Shown: positions 1 through 9,568 of the stretch, piece after piece
Layout of the letters: every line of letters starts with the position of its first letter
Numbering within the stretch: the stretch's first letter is position 1
Source of the DNA: Stenotrophomonas sp. HITSZ_GD
GTDB lineage: Bacteria; Pseudomonadota; Gammaproteobacteria; Xanthomonadales; Xanthomonadaceae
Direction: 5' to 3'
Assembly: GCF_029543105.1 (NCBI RefSeq)
Contig: NZ_JARQXB010000003.1
Location: forward strand, 1-64,000
Length of the DNA stretch: 64,000 nucleotides
Translations under genes and position numbers: made by a program
The notes under the pieces: generated by a model
Seen by the model: only the letters and a program-made list of their open reading frames with translations
Database searches by the model: none
Told to the model about the DNA's origin: nothing

Positions 1-90
1 TTTCGGGACACGCCGTGAACCCATCCATGGGGGCTCGTAGGCGACATCCATGTCGCCTACGGTCCCGAAAGGGCCCCGCCCCCGCAGACC
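1..90 (+). repeat. Nested palindromic element, copy A (left part outside window)
   Basis: This is the same core as the elements at 43444-43553 and 61165-61274: GGGACACGCCGTGAA, then a 12-bp perfect hairpin (CGTAGGCGACAT, CC loop, ATGTCGCCTACG), then GTCCCG. The right outer arm would be 62-90. Only nine bases of the left arm (1-9, TTTCGGGAC) are inside the window, and they pair perfectly with 62-70. If the copy follows the rule seen in the two complete copies, the 20 bases just left of the window are the reverse complement of 71-90. No gene is supported here. Confidence 0.8.
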
Positions 91-114
91 CTCCAGATCA
101 TCACGACCGGATTG

Positions 115-233
115 GAAAAGCCAAGGCAGAGCAAAGCCAAGCAAAGCAAAGCAAAGCAAAGCAAGCGAAGAGAGATTGTTGAGATATCAGAGAGGTCGCG
201 GCCCCCGGCTTTTGCTCTTGCTTTTGCTCTTCC
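115..233. repeat. AAAGC-type pentanucleotide repeats in inverted arrangement
   Basis: Bases 117-163 hold a run of (A)AAGC and CAAAG pentamers. Bases 207-233 hold the complementary GCTTTTGCTCTTG type. Together they form an imperfect inverted repeat around a short spacer. The short reading frames over it are low-complexity and are not credible genes. Confidence 0.6.
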
Positions 234-285
234 CCTACCCACTCTCTGGCGCACCGCTATCGAAGTGGGAACATTGACGCGCCAT

Positions 286-394
286 GCGCCGGTCTGCCGT
301 ATAGGGGCGTCAGCGGGCCATGGATGGCCCGCGTGCGGCGAGTCGAACAGGACGTTCGCCCGAGCCGTGACGCCCCTATACGGCAGGCCGGCGC
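286..394 (-). repeat. Nested palindromic element D, second sequence family
   Basis: Outer arms 286-312 and 368-394 are 27 bp with one mismatch and contain GCCGTATAGGGGCGTCA. A perfect 9-bp inner hairpin (GCGGGCCAT, GG loop, ATGGCCCGC) at 313-332 abuts the left arm. The 35-bp spacer 333-367 can form a further small hairpin (CGAAC/GTTCG). Read on the minus strand, the order is arm, spacer, inner hairpin, arm. That is the same architecture and almost the same length (109 vs 110 bp) as the elements at 43444 and 61165, and both inner hairpins are centred on CATCCATG. Confidence 0.75.
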
Positions 395-414
395 CCGCAC
401 CGTAAGTCCGCTCA

Positions 415-483
415 CCGTCCGCACCACAGCCCGCTCGCCGTCCGCATCACAGCCCGCCCGCCGTCCACACCACCGCCCGCATC
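415..483 (+). repeat. Three degenerate 23-bp tandem repeats
   Basis: Units at 415-437, 438-460 and 461-483 begin CCGTCCGCA or CCGTCCACA and end in CCCGC plus three or four bases. The first two differ at two positions and the third is more diverged. They lie directly upstream of the ABC exporter gene. Direct head-to-tail units without spacers argue against CRISPR. Confidence 0.6.
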
Positions 484-507
484 ACCGCCCGCCTAACAAC
501 CAGGTGC

Positions 508-519
508 GATAATCCCCAC

Positions 520-520
<1 letters not shown>
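508..520 (+). promoter_or_regulatory. Possible -10 box for the ABC exporter, leaderless spacing
   Basis: GATAAT at 508-513 is followed by six bases and then the ATG at 520. A transcript initiated at the usual distance would begin at or next to that ATG, and no Shine-Dalgarno sequence precedes it. The assignment rests on one hexamer; no -35 box is convincing. Confidence 0.35.
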
Positions 521-2361
<1,841 letters not shown>

Positions 2362-2370
2362 CGGGATGCC

Positions 2371-2401
2371 CGTAGGTTGGAGCGGCTGCGGCCGCGGCCC
2401 G
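2371..2401. repeat. Possible REP-like repeat
   Basis: GTAGG followed by GCGGCTGCGGCCGC resembles the REP-like units at 43636 and 61333 but is more diverged. It lies between the convergent ABC exporter and rhtA-like genes. Confidence 0.3.
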
Positions 2402-2458
2402 ATGACGCCGGCCAATGCGGGCCGGCGCGGCTGACGCGACGACCGCGCGGGATTCGCC

Positions 2459-3337
2459 TCAACCGTCGAGCGGCACCGCCACCGGCTTGCCGCGTCGTGC
2501 CGCCAGCGCCGCACCGGCCGAGGCCACCATGATGCAGCCGATGGCCAGCCACTGCCGGCTGCTCAGGGCTTCGGACAGCAGCACCCAACCGGCCAGCGCG
2601 GCCACCGCCGGCTCCAGGCTCAGGAGGATGCCGAATGTCTGCCGCGGTAGGTGCTTGAGCGCGTAGATCTCCAGCGAATACGGAATGGCGCTGGAAAGCA
2701 GCGCCACGCCGGCGGCGAATGCCAGCAATGCCGGCGTGCCGAACACGGCGCCCACCTGCCCGGCGCCGAACGGCAGCGCGACCAGCGTGGCGACCAGCAG
2801 CCCCAGCGGCACGGTGGCGCGGCCACCGGCCTGGCCGGCGCGCTGGCCGGTCACGATATACAGCGCCCAGCACAGCGCGGCGAGCAATGCCCAGCCGACG
2901 CCCACCGGGTCGAGGGCCGCGTCCAGGCTGCCGCGCGGCACCAGCAGCGATAGCCCGGCGATGGCGAACACGATCCAGACGAAGTCCAGTGCGCGTCGCG
3001 AGGACAGCAGCGCCACCGCCAGCGGACCGGTGAATTCGATCGCCACCGCGATGCCGAACGGAATCGTGCGCAGCGCCAGGTAGAACGAGAGGTTCATCGC
3101 GCCGAGCACCACGCCGTAGCCGGCCACCAGCGCCAGCGCACGCGGCGCCGGCCAGGCCCGCCACGGACGTTGCACGGCGAACATCAGCAGCGCGGCGAAG
3201 CCCACGCGCAGCAGCGTGGTCGCGGGCGCGCCGATCAACGGGAACAGGTGCTTGGCCAGCGAAGTGCCGAAGCACAGCGAGGTGATCGAGCCGAGTACGG
3301 CCAGGATCGGCAGGGGGGTGCGATGGGGCGCGGACAT
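2459..3337 (-). CDS. rhtA: RhtA-like threonine/homoserine exporter (EamA/DMT family)
   Basis: The 292-residue product has about ten hydrophobic segments in two EamA repeats. RhtA of Escherichia coli is 295 residues, and that family exports threonine, homoserine and related amino acids across the inner membrane. The ATG at 3337 (MSAPHRTP) was chosen over a much longer open frame because it gives the family length and starts just before the first membrane segment. The pseudo-subtilase autotransporter lies 59 bp upstream on the same strand, with a hairpin between them, so cotranscription is uncertain. The exact substrate is inferred from family only. Confidence 0.8.
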   Translation of the reverse strand: MSAPHRTPLPILAVLGSITSLCFGTSLAKHLFPLIGAPATTLLRVGFAALLMFAVQRPWRAWPAPRALALVAGYGVVLGAMNLSFYLALRTIPFGIAVAIEFTGPLAVALLSSRRALDFVWIVFAIAGLSLLVPRGSLDAALDPVGVGWALLAALCWALYIVTGQRAGQAGGRATVPLGLLVATLVALPFGAGQVGAVFGTPALLAFAAGVALLSSAIPYSLEIYALKHLPRQTFGILLSLEPAVAALAGWVLLSEALSSRQWLAIGCIMVASAGAALAARRGKPVAVPLDG

Positions 3338-3371
3338 GGGCTGCCGGGCGTTTCGGGGGACGGCATGATGC

Positions 3372-3392
3372 CACGCACGTCCCCCGTGCGTG
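3372..3392 (-). terminator. Intergenic hairpin between autotransporter and rhtA-like gene
   Basis: CACGCACG and CGTGCGTG form a perfect 8-bp stem with a five-base loop five bases after the autotransporter stop codon. There is no T-run, so it may act as an mRNA end-stabiliser or a weak terminator. Confidence 0.4.
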
Positions 3393-3396
3393 CTGG

Positions 3397-6369
3397 CTAG
3401 AAGACCTGCTTCCAGCCCAGGGTGACCTGCCCGTCGCGGCCGAAGGTGGAATCGCGCACGCCCAGGTCCAGGCGCAGCCGCGCGTCGGTGCCGAAGGCGC
3501 GTTGCAGGCCGATATCCAACATCGTGACGTCCGGTGCGAGGGCCTCGGCGGCCAGCGTGCTCCAGGCGTCCAGCGCGGTGAAACGTGCCGTCAGGTCTGC
3601 CGAGGCCGACAGCAGGTGCTGCCACTCCACGCGGCCCTCCCACTGCCAGCGACCGGCCGCGGCGCGCTGCCAGCGTGCACCAAGCATGCCCAGCGTGGCA
3701 TGCGAGCGCGTGTCCGCCGTGGTGAGCCCAAAGCCCGCGGCGCCTTGTTCACTGAAGCCGCCGTGTTCACTGTCGATGGCTTGCATGCCCACGTACGGCA
3801 CCCATGCCGTATGGCCCCAACGCACACGCAGGCCTGCCTGCAGGTTGGCGCTGGCCTGTTGGTGCACATAGTCCGAACCGACGAGAGACCGGTCGCCCGC
3901 CAGGTCGATCTCGCGCCGCACCTGGCGCTGGCCCTGGCCGAACGCGAGGCTGCCGAGCAGGTAGCCATGCGGGCCGAAGCGCCAGTCGGCGTACACCTGC
4001 CCCTCGGTGAGGCGGTTGCGCGCGCGGTCCCAGCGACCGGCCTGCCACGCATCGCCCTGCGAACTGCCGAAGGACAGGCCCAGCAGCGTCTGGCCGCGCG
4101 ACAGGTCGTAACCGCTCAGCCAGCCGCTCGATTGCAGGCCATAGCCTGCCGCCTGCTGCTGGCGATCGAAGCGGGCCGACCAGCCGCCGGCCGGGGCGCC
4201 TTCGCTCGCCTCGTCCAGCCGCGAGGCCAGCGCACGCAGCGATGCATCCGCAGCGGCCTGTGCGAAAGCCAGGTCCAGGCCATGCAGTTCGCCGGACAGG
4301 CTTCCCAGCGAACGTTCCAGTTGCGCCGCGGAGGAGGTCGCTTGCAGGGCGCCCGCGGCGGCGGCGAACTGCGGGTCGGGCGTCGTCGCCCCGGCGTCAA
4401 GTTCGCCGAACGCGTGCTCCACGCGCTGCGCGCCGCCGACCGCGGCTGCGGTCAGCCCCATGTGCAGCGCGGTGGTGGTGACGTTGTTGCGCACCAGCTC
4501 CAACCACACGCGGTCGCTCTCGTAATGCGGCGTTGCGCTCAGCAGGTAATAGCCGATCGAGTTGGTCACGGTGTCGAACTGGCCTTGCACCTGCTCCGCG
4601 CGCAGCACATCGGTCTGCGCCTTGAACGTGTAGCCCTGCGCGAGGCCGGCGATGTTCAGCGTGCCGGCCAGCTGCGCCGTGCCGCCGATCTCCAACGGCT
4701 GCTCGGACAGGTAGTAGCCCAGCGTGGCATTGGCCGCCTGCGTGTAGTCGCCACCGATGCGGATGGCCATGTTCGCGGTGGAGGTGAACACGCGCGACGC
4801 GTTGTGGACATCGCCCCCCACGGTGACGCGCGTGCCCGTGGCCCGGCTCCAGTTATTGCCCGACCCCAGCAGCAGGCCGGCGTTGTCACTCACGTCGATG
4901 CCACCGGCGACTTCCGCGCCGTTTGCCAAGGTGAGGTATGCATCGTGCCGCACCACGAAATCGCCCGCCTGGTAGCCGAACACGCCCAGCGTGGGGCCGT
5001 CCTGCACGGTCGTGGTGCCGGTATAGGTGTTGTGCCCGGACATCCACATCAGCCGCGGGGTGCCGCCCCCGTCGATGGTGAGGTTGCCGGTTCCGCTGAT
5101 GTCGTTGGACCACTCGCCGGCCCAGCCTTGCGTGCCATTGCGATCCAGGTCGACCTGCAGGTCGCCCCAATCCAGGCGCGCGGGCCCTTTGACCGCCTTG
5201 GCGATGTTGAGCAGGCCATGGCCGTAGACGTCGTCCACGCCCGGGTCGCCAAGATCCGTGGCGGTGCCGAGTAGCACCTGCCGGATCTGTTCACCGGTCA
5301 GGTAGGGCAGGTAGGAGGAGACGAGTGCCGCCGCGCCCGCGACCTGCGCAGCCGCGTATTCGGTGCCATGGGCATCGACCGGGCTGGTGCCTGCCGGCGT
5401 GAGCGTCTTGACGTCCGCCGGGGCGAACAGGCACACGTCGCGCGCCGCGCCGCAGGCATTGGACGTGGCCGAGATCAGGCCCGGCTCGAGGCTGGAAACC
5501 CCGCCCACCACCAACCAGTGATCGCGCAGGTGCGCGGGATCGTTGCCGGAAAAGGGCAGCAGCGCCAACGCCGAGGGTTGGTGATCGTCGATGTCGTCGC
5601 CCGCGCCCACCACCACCAGGCCCCCGCTTGCGGTCACGCGCGCCAGGCCGTTCTGCAGTTCGGATCGACCGGCCTCGTCGTTCCACCGCAGCGTGGGGGA
5701 CAAGACCACGACGTCCGCTTCGTGGCTGACCAGCCACTGCATCGCCGCGTCGAAGCCGTCGCCGGCCTGCACGTGCTGGGTGCCGGACAGATCGTCCTGG
5801 AGATAGCGCACGGACAGCAGCGTGGCTTGGCCGACGCCACCGGGGTGTCCGTCCATCGCGCGCCCCAGCATGATCTGCGCCACCTCGGTGCCGTGGCCGG
5901 CACGGTCGTCCACGGAGGTGTCCTTGGCTGCGGGGTCCACCACGTATTGCGGAACCTTCGGCACGATGGGCCGCAGCCGGACGGCCGAGACGCCGCTGTC
6001 CACCAGGCCGATGCGAAAGACGTCGTTCGTCGCGGTGCCAGGCCCGGTTGCGCCGGTGATGGACAGGTGCGCATTGAGCGGTGCGCTGTCCACCGGCGCC
6101 GCGCGCAGGAGAGGCGGCGGTGGCGGAGGCGGAGGCGGCGGAGGGGGCGGTGGCGGCACGACCGGCGGAGGTGTCACCGGCGGGGGCGTCACGGGCGGCG
6201 GTGGCGGAGGGGGTGGGGGTGTGACTGGCGGTGTGCCGCCGGCAGGCGGTGCCTCGCTGCGAACGCCACCACCGCCGCCACCACCGCCACATCCCGCCAG
6301 CATCATCGTGCACACGACCGTCGCCACGGCAACGGCCAGTGGCGCGCGCCCTCCCTTGCGCAGAACCAT
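3397..6369 (-). CDS. Lipoprotein autotransporter with degenerate subtilisin (S8) domain
   Basis: This 990-residue type Va autotransporter starts at the ATG at 6369, preceded by GGGGAAAAAC. It has a signal peptide ending in lipobox LAGC (Cys 27), an eight-glycine run, a proline-rich linker (about 41-87), an S8 subtilase-like domain (about 110-400), a beta-helix-like region, and a C-terminal autotransporter barrel (about 720-990) ending in Phe. NalP and SphB1 are known lipoprotein subtilase autotransporters of this layout. Catalytic Asp (LVDSG, about 124) and His (GHGTE, about 159) are present. The nucleophile motif GTS-x-A reads GTEYAAAQVAG (Glu at about 337), and the oxyanion AGN reads AGD. 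The protease is therefore probably inactive, and the passenger may act as an adhesin or binding protein. Confidence 0.85.
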   Translation of the reverse strand: MVLRKGGRAPLAVAVATVVCTMMLAGCGGGGGGGGVRSEAPPAGGTPPVTPPPPPPPPPVTPPPVTPPPVVPPPPPPPPPPPPPPPLLRAAPVDSAPLNAHLSITGATGPGTATNDVFRIGLVDSGVSAVRLRPIVPKVPQYVVDPAAKDTSVDDRAGHGTEVAQIMLGRAMDGHPGGVGQATLLSVRYLQDDLSGTQHVQAGDGFDAAMQWLVSHEADVVVLSPTLRWNDEAGRSELQNGLARVTASGGLVVVGAGDDIDDHQPSALALLPFSGNDPAHLRDHWLVVGGVSSLEPGLISATSNACGAARDVCLFAPADVKTLTPAGTSPVDAHGTEYAAAQVAGAAALVSSYLPYLTGEQIRQVLLGTATDLGDPGVDDVYGHGLLNIAKAVKGPARLDWGDLQVDLDRNGTQGWAGEWSNDISGTGNLTIDGGGTPRLMWMSGHNTYTGTTTVQDGPTLGVFGYQAGDFVVRHDAYLTLANGAEVAGGIDVSDNAGLLLGSGNNWSRATGTRVTVGGDVHNASRVFTSTANMAIRIGGDYTQAANATLGYYLSEQPLEIGGTAQLAGTLNIAGLAQGYTFKAQTDVLRAEQVQGQFDTVTNSIGYYLLSATPHYESDRVWLELVRNNVTTTALHMGLTAAAVGGAQRVEHAFGELDAGATTPDPQFAAAAGALQATSSAAQLERSLGSLSGELHGLDLAFAQAAADASLRALASRLDEASEGAPAGGWSARFDRQQQAAGYGLQSSGWLSGYDLSRGQTLLGLSFGSSQGDAWQAGRWDRARNRLTEGQVYADWRFGPHGYLLGSLAFGQGQRQVRREIDLAGDRSLVGSDYVHQQASANLQAGLRVRWGHTAWVPYVGMQAIDSEHGGFSEQGAAGFGLTTADTRSHATLGMLGARWQRAAAGRWQWEGRVEWQHLLSASADLTARFTALDAWSTLAAEALAPDVTMLDIGLQRAFGTDARLRLDLGVRDSTFGRDGQVTLGWKQVF

Positions 6370-6586
6370 GTTTTTCCCCGTTTGATCGATTACGTCGCCG
6401 CCCTTGCGCGGCGCTCCCGCGTGCAGCCTAGTGAATGTCGCATGCCCTCTCAAGCGACGGCGCAATCGCCGTGGCGAAACCGCGACGCTCTCCACGAACA
6501 CCGGCGCGCGGGTGAGGCAACTCCGGCGGCGAATGCTCCGCCGGGAAGTCCTCCACGCCGCGGGCAGCCCGCCGCTTGCGCTTGCC

Positions 6587-7129
6587 CTAGCGGGGCGGCA
6601 GCGGCGGGATAGCGGGCGCCGCCGTGCGTCCGGGCAATGCCGGCCAACGGCGCACGAACGTGGCGCGCACGCGCTTGGAGACGAGGAAGTAGGGAATCCA
6701 GATGAGCGCGACCACCAGCGACCGTCCCAGTTCGCGCAGCGATTCGCCATCGACAGGCTGTTCGGCGAGCGCGGGAATCAGGTTGCAGGCCATCAGGTCC
6801 AGGCTCACGATCGCCACGCTGCTGGCGTACAGCGTGATGGCCAGGACGGGCGTGTAGCGTGAGCGCGCCAGCATCAGCGTCAGCGTGGCGGCCGTCAGGG
6901 CGATCATGAAGAAGTTGGCGGCGAATTCGAACACGATCAGCGGCAGCCACAGCGGGTGATAGGCCGCGCCTTGCGGATCGGTGAGCTGCGCGAGCGTGCC
7001 GTTGGACAGGACGGGCATCAGGTCGGTGGCGATGGTCCAGGGAATCCGCACCAGGCTGAAGCACAGCCCGATGATCACCAGCGCCAGCCAACCGCCGAGC
7101 CCCTCGGGCCCGTTCTTCCCTGCGTTCAT
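6587..7129 (-). CDS. DUF2569-type inner-membrane protein
   Basis: The product is a 180-residue protein with four hydrophobic segments (about 10-30, 55-80, 90-112 and 135-155) and a basic, proline-rich C terminus. The N-terminal GLGGWLALVIIGL pattern resembles DUF2569 membrane proteins, whose function is not established. The start at 7129 (MNAGKNGPEG) places the first membrane helix near the N terminus; a longer frame to 7234 adds only low-complexity residues. It stands alone between the autotransporter and the DUF885 gene on the same strand. Confidence 0.6.
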   Translation of the reverse strand: MNAGKNGPEGLGGWLALVIIGLCFSLVRIPWTIATDLMPVLSNGTLAQLTDPQGAAYHPLWLPLIVFEFAANFFMIALTAATLTLMLARSRYTPVLAITLYASSVAIVSLDLMACNLIPALAEQPVDGESLRELGRSLVVALIWIPYFLVSKRVRATFVRRWPALPGRTAAPAIPPLPPR

Positions 7130-7251
7130 GCGCTGTCGTCCTGTCGGCGGCGCGCCCCAGCGGTGGGTACCGCTTCCCCAGGCGAGCCGTGGCCAAGAGC
7201 ATAGCCCAAAGCCCCAGGCTGACGGCGTGGCCACATCGGCTGGGCGAGCGC

Positions 7252-7286
7252 AAAAAAAAGGCGGCCCCCGGGCACCAGGGGCCGCC
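7252..7286 (-). terminator. Rho-independent terminator of the DUF885 gene
   Basis: A 9-bp perfect stem (GGCGGCCCC at 7260-7268 with GGGGCCGCC at 7278-7286) is followed, in the minus direction, by eight T residues (7252-7259 as A on the plus strand). It begins 15 bases after the stop codon at 7302. Confidence 0.9.
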
Positions 7287-7301
7287 CTCGCGTGTGGCGG
7301 C

Positions 7302-9110
7302 TTACTCGATCGGCTGATCCAGCATCAGCTCGCGCGCAAAGCGCACCGGCGGCGCACCGTAGGACAGGATCTGGTCGTGGTAGGCCTTCAGGTTGAACTT
7401 GTCGCCCAGCTTCTCCTGCACCGCCTTGCGCGTATCCAGATGCTCCTGCACGCCCACGAAGTAGGTCGGCAGCTGGGCCGAGGACAGCTGCGCGCGCACC
7501 CACTTGCCCGATGCCTCGCTCTCCTGCTGGAAGGCATCGTGCGTCATCAGGTGCATCGCCTGCTCGCGGCTCCAGTTGTCCACGTGCACGCCCTGGTCGA
7601 GGATCGCATTGGCGATCGAACGCAGGTAGAACTTCAGCTGCACGAGGTGGAACAGCGGGTCGTTATCCAGGTAGCCCTGCTCCTGCATCATCCGCTCGGT
7701 GTACACCGCCCAGCCCTCGGCGAACATGCCCGAACGCAACACCGCGCGCAGCGTGGAGGGGAACTTGGAGGAATGCCAGCCTTCCAGGTAGTGGCCCGGG
7801 ATGCCCTCGTGGATCGAGAGCAGGTGGATCATCCGCGAGTTGTACTCGCGCAGGAACGAATCGGACTGCGCCTGGGTCCAGTCGTCCGGGATCGGTGAAA
7901 TCGCGAAGAAGGTCGCCAGGTTCTTGTCCAGCGGGCCGGGCGAATCGCAGTACGCCACCGCCACGCCACGCTGGAACTCCGGCATCAGGATCACGTCCAC
8001 CGGCGCATCCGGCAGCGTCACCAGGTCCTTCTCGCGCACGAAATCGGTCGCCGACTTCAGCGCCGCCTTGGCATCGTCCACCACCTTGTCGCGCGCCGGA
8101 TGCTGCGCGTACGCCAACTCCAGCGCTGCCTCGATCGCCTTCTGCTGCTGCTCGTCGCTCGGATTCTCTGGCAGCGCAGGCGCGCCCGGCTTGTCCTTCA
8201 GCACTTCGCGCGCGATGCCGTACATGTCGCCGCGCACCCGCTTGAGTTCGGCTTCGGCGCGCTGCTTGATGTCCTGCCGCGACAGCGAGGACACCAGCGC
8301 GAACTTCAGCTTCTGGTCGTACTTTTCCGCGCCGATGCGGAAATCGCCCTTGGCATTGGGCACCAGCGTGTCATCGAGCCACTTCTGCTGCTCGGCCACG
8401 GCTTTCTTCAACCCGTCGATCGCCGCGTTGGTGCGCGCCGCGTCGGCCGGCGCCAGCTCGCCCAGGTGCGGGGTGATGAAGGTATCGACGATGGAAAGGA
8501 TGCCCTGGTTCTGCTTGGCTACCGTCTGCGCATGGATCAGCGGCACGCGCGCCGGGTCCAGGTTCTCGCGCGCCTGGGCGAAGATCTGCGGGATCTTCTC
8601 CATGCGCTCGGTCGCCGACTTGATGCGCTCGGGCAGCGGCGCGAACTCGCGCGCCATCAAGCCGTAGATCGCACTGCCGGCCACGTTGTTGTAGACCTGC
8701 GGGTCCCACGCCCAGCTCTGCAATACCTCGGTATTCCAGATGTCCGATTGCAGCTGGTTACGCAGGATCGCCGCGTCCACCTGGTTCTCGCGCGAGAGCT
8801 GGGCCACGTCGATCTTGTCCAGCTGCGCCAGCAGCGACTTGCTGGCGTCCAGGCCCTTCTGCCGGCCGGCGGCGGAGAGGTCGTCGATCTGGCCATCGAA
8901 GCGGTGGTCGCCGATCTGCGTGGCCCCGACCGGCGAGAGCTGCATCCAGGTATCCAGCGCCTGCTTGGACAGCTCGGCGAAGCGCGCATCGGCCGTCGTC
9001 GCGGCGCTGGCGGCGCCGGCGGGGTTTTCGGCGGTGGGGGCGGTGTCGGCCTGTTTCTGGCAGCCGGCCAGGGCAGCCAGCAGGGCGGCGGTGAGCAGGG
9101 TCTTGCGCAT
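7302..9110 (-). CDS. DUF885 family lipoprotein, putative zinc metallopeptidase
   Basis: The 602-residue protein has a lipoprotein signal peptide (LAALAGCQ, Cys about 17), so it is probably exported and membrane-anchored. The DUF885 signature HEGIPGHYLEGWH lies near residue 431. Its two histidines and glutamate form the HExxxxH-type zinc site of this family. DUF885 proteins are thought to be metallopeptidases; the substrate is unknown. The start at 9110 was chosen because the signal peptide begins exactly there. It is monocistronic with its own strong terminator and is transcribed divergently from the GFA gene. Confidence 0.85.
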   Translation of the reverse strand: MRKTLLTAALLAALAGCQKQADTAPTAENPAGAASAATTADARFAELSKQALDTWMQLSPVGATQIGDHRFDGQIDDLSAAGRQKGLDASKSLLAQLDKIDVAQLSRENQVDAAILRNQLQSDIWNTEVLQSWAWDPQVYNNVAGSAIYGLMAREFAPLPERIKSATERMEKIPQIFAQARENLDPARVPLIHAQTVAKQNQGILSIVDTFITPHLGELAPADAARTNAAIDGLKKAVAEQQKWLDDTLVPNAKGDFRIGAEKYDQKLKFALVSSLSRQDIKQRAEAELKRVRGDMYGIAREVLKDKPGAPALPENPSDEQQQKAIEAALELAYAQHPARDKVVDDAKAALKSATDFVREKDLVTLPDAPVDVILMPEFQRGVAVAYCDSPGPLDKNLATFFAISPIPDDWTQAQSDSFLREYNSRMIHLLSIHEGIPGHYLEGWHSSKFPSTLRAVLRSGMFAEGWAVYTERMMQEQGYLDNDPLFHLVQLKFYLRSIANAILDQGVHVDNWSREQAMHLMTHDAFQQESEASGKWVRAQLSSAQLPTYFVGVQEHLDTRKAVQEKLGDKFNLKAYHDQILSYGAPPVRFARELMLDQPIE

Positions 9111-9211
9111 CGGGGATCCCGGAGTGGACGAAAACGCCGAGCATAGGCCGCCCGGCGTGCCGGCGCACATGCCTTTGGATTACCTTAGCCGCTCCAACGG
9201 GAGGGACGGCC

Positions 9212-9568
9212 ATGCAGTACGAAGGAAGCTGCCATTGCGGCGCGATCGCGTTCACCCTGACCACCCAAGCCCCGATCACCGAGGCCATGGACTGCAACTG
9301 TTCGCTGTGCCGGCGCCGCGGGGGCCTGCTCTGGTTCGGCCCGCGCGACGCGCTGGCGCTGCATGCCCAGGCCGAGGCCCAAGGCGAATACCGCTTCAAC
9401 CACCACCATATCGCCCACCACTATTGCCGCGAATGCGGGATCGCCCCCTACAGCGAGGCGGTGGACCCGCGCTCCGGCCAGCTGATGGCGGCGGTGAACC
9501 TGCGCTGCGTGCCGGCGCTGGACCTGGCCGCCCTGAAGATCAACGCGTTCGATGGGGCGAGCCTTTGA
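9212..9568 (+). CDS. GFA/CENP-V domain protein
   Basis: This 118-residue protein carries zinc-binding cysteines in the pattern of the glutathione-dependent formaldehyde-activating (GFA) fold: CHCG at 7-10, CNCSLC near 28-33 and CREC near 75. Most small GFA-like proteins have no proven substrate, so enzymatic activity on S-hydroxymethylglutathione is only a family suggestion. A GGGAGG ribosome site (9200-9205) precedes the ATG. The stop codon overlaps the start of the next gene. Confidence 0.85.
   Translation: MQYEGSCHCGAIAFTLTTQAPITEAMDCNCSLCRRRGGLLWFGPRDALALHAQAEAQGEYRFNHHHIAHHYCRECGIAPYSEAVDPRSGQLMAAVNLRCVPALDLAALKINAFDGASL

Noticed and set aside
415-483. Tandem 23-bp repeats as a possible CRISPR array
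   Set aside because: Units are adjacent without unique spacers, are degenerate, and no cas gene is in the window.
50-512. Several overlapping small frames in the first 500 bases
   Set aside because: They run through palindromes and low-complexity repeats, mostly lack ribosome sites and show no recognisable protein features.
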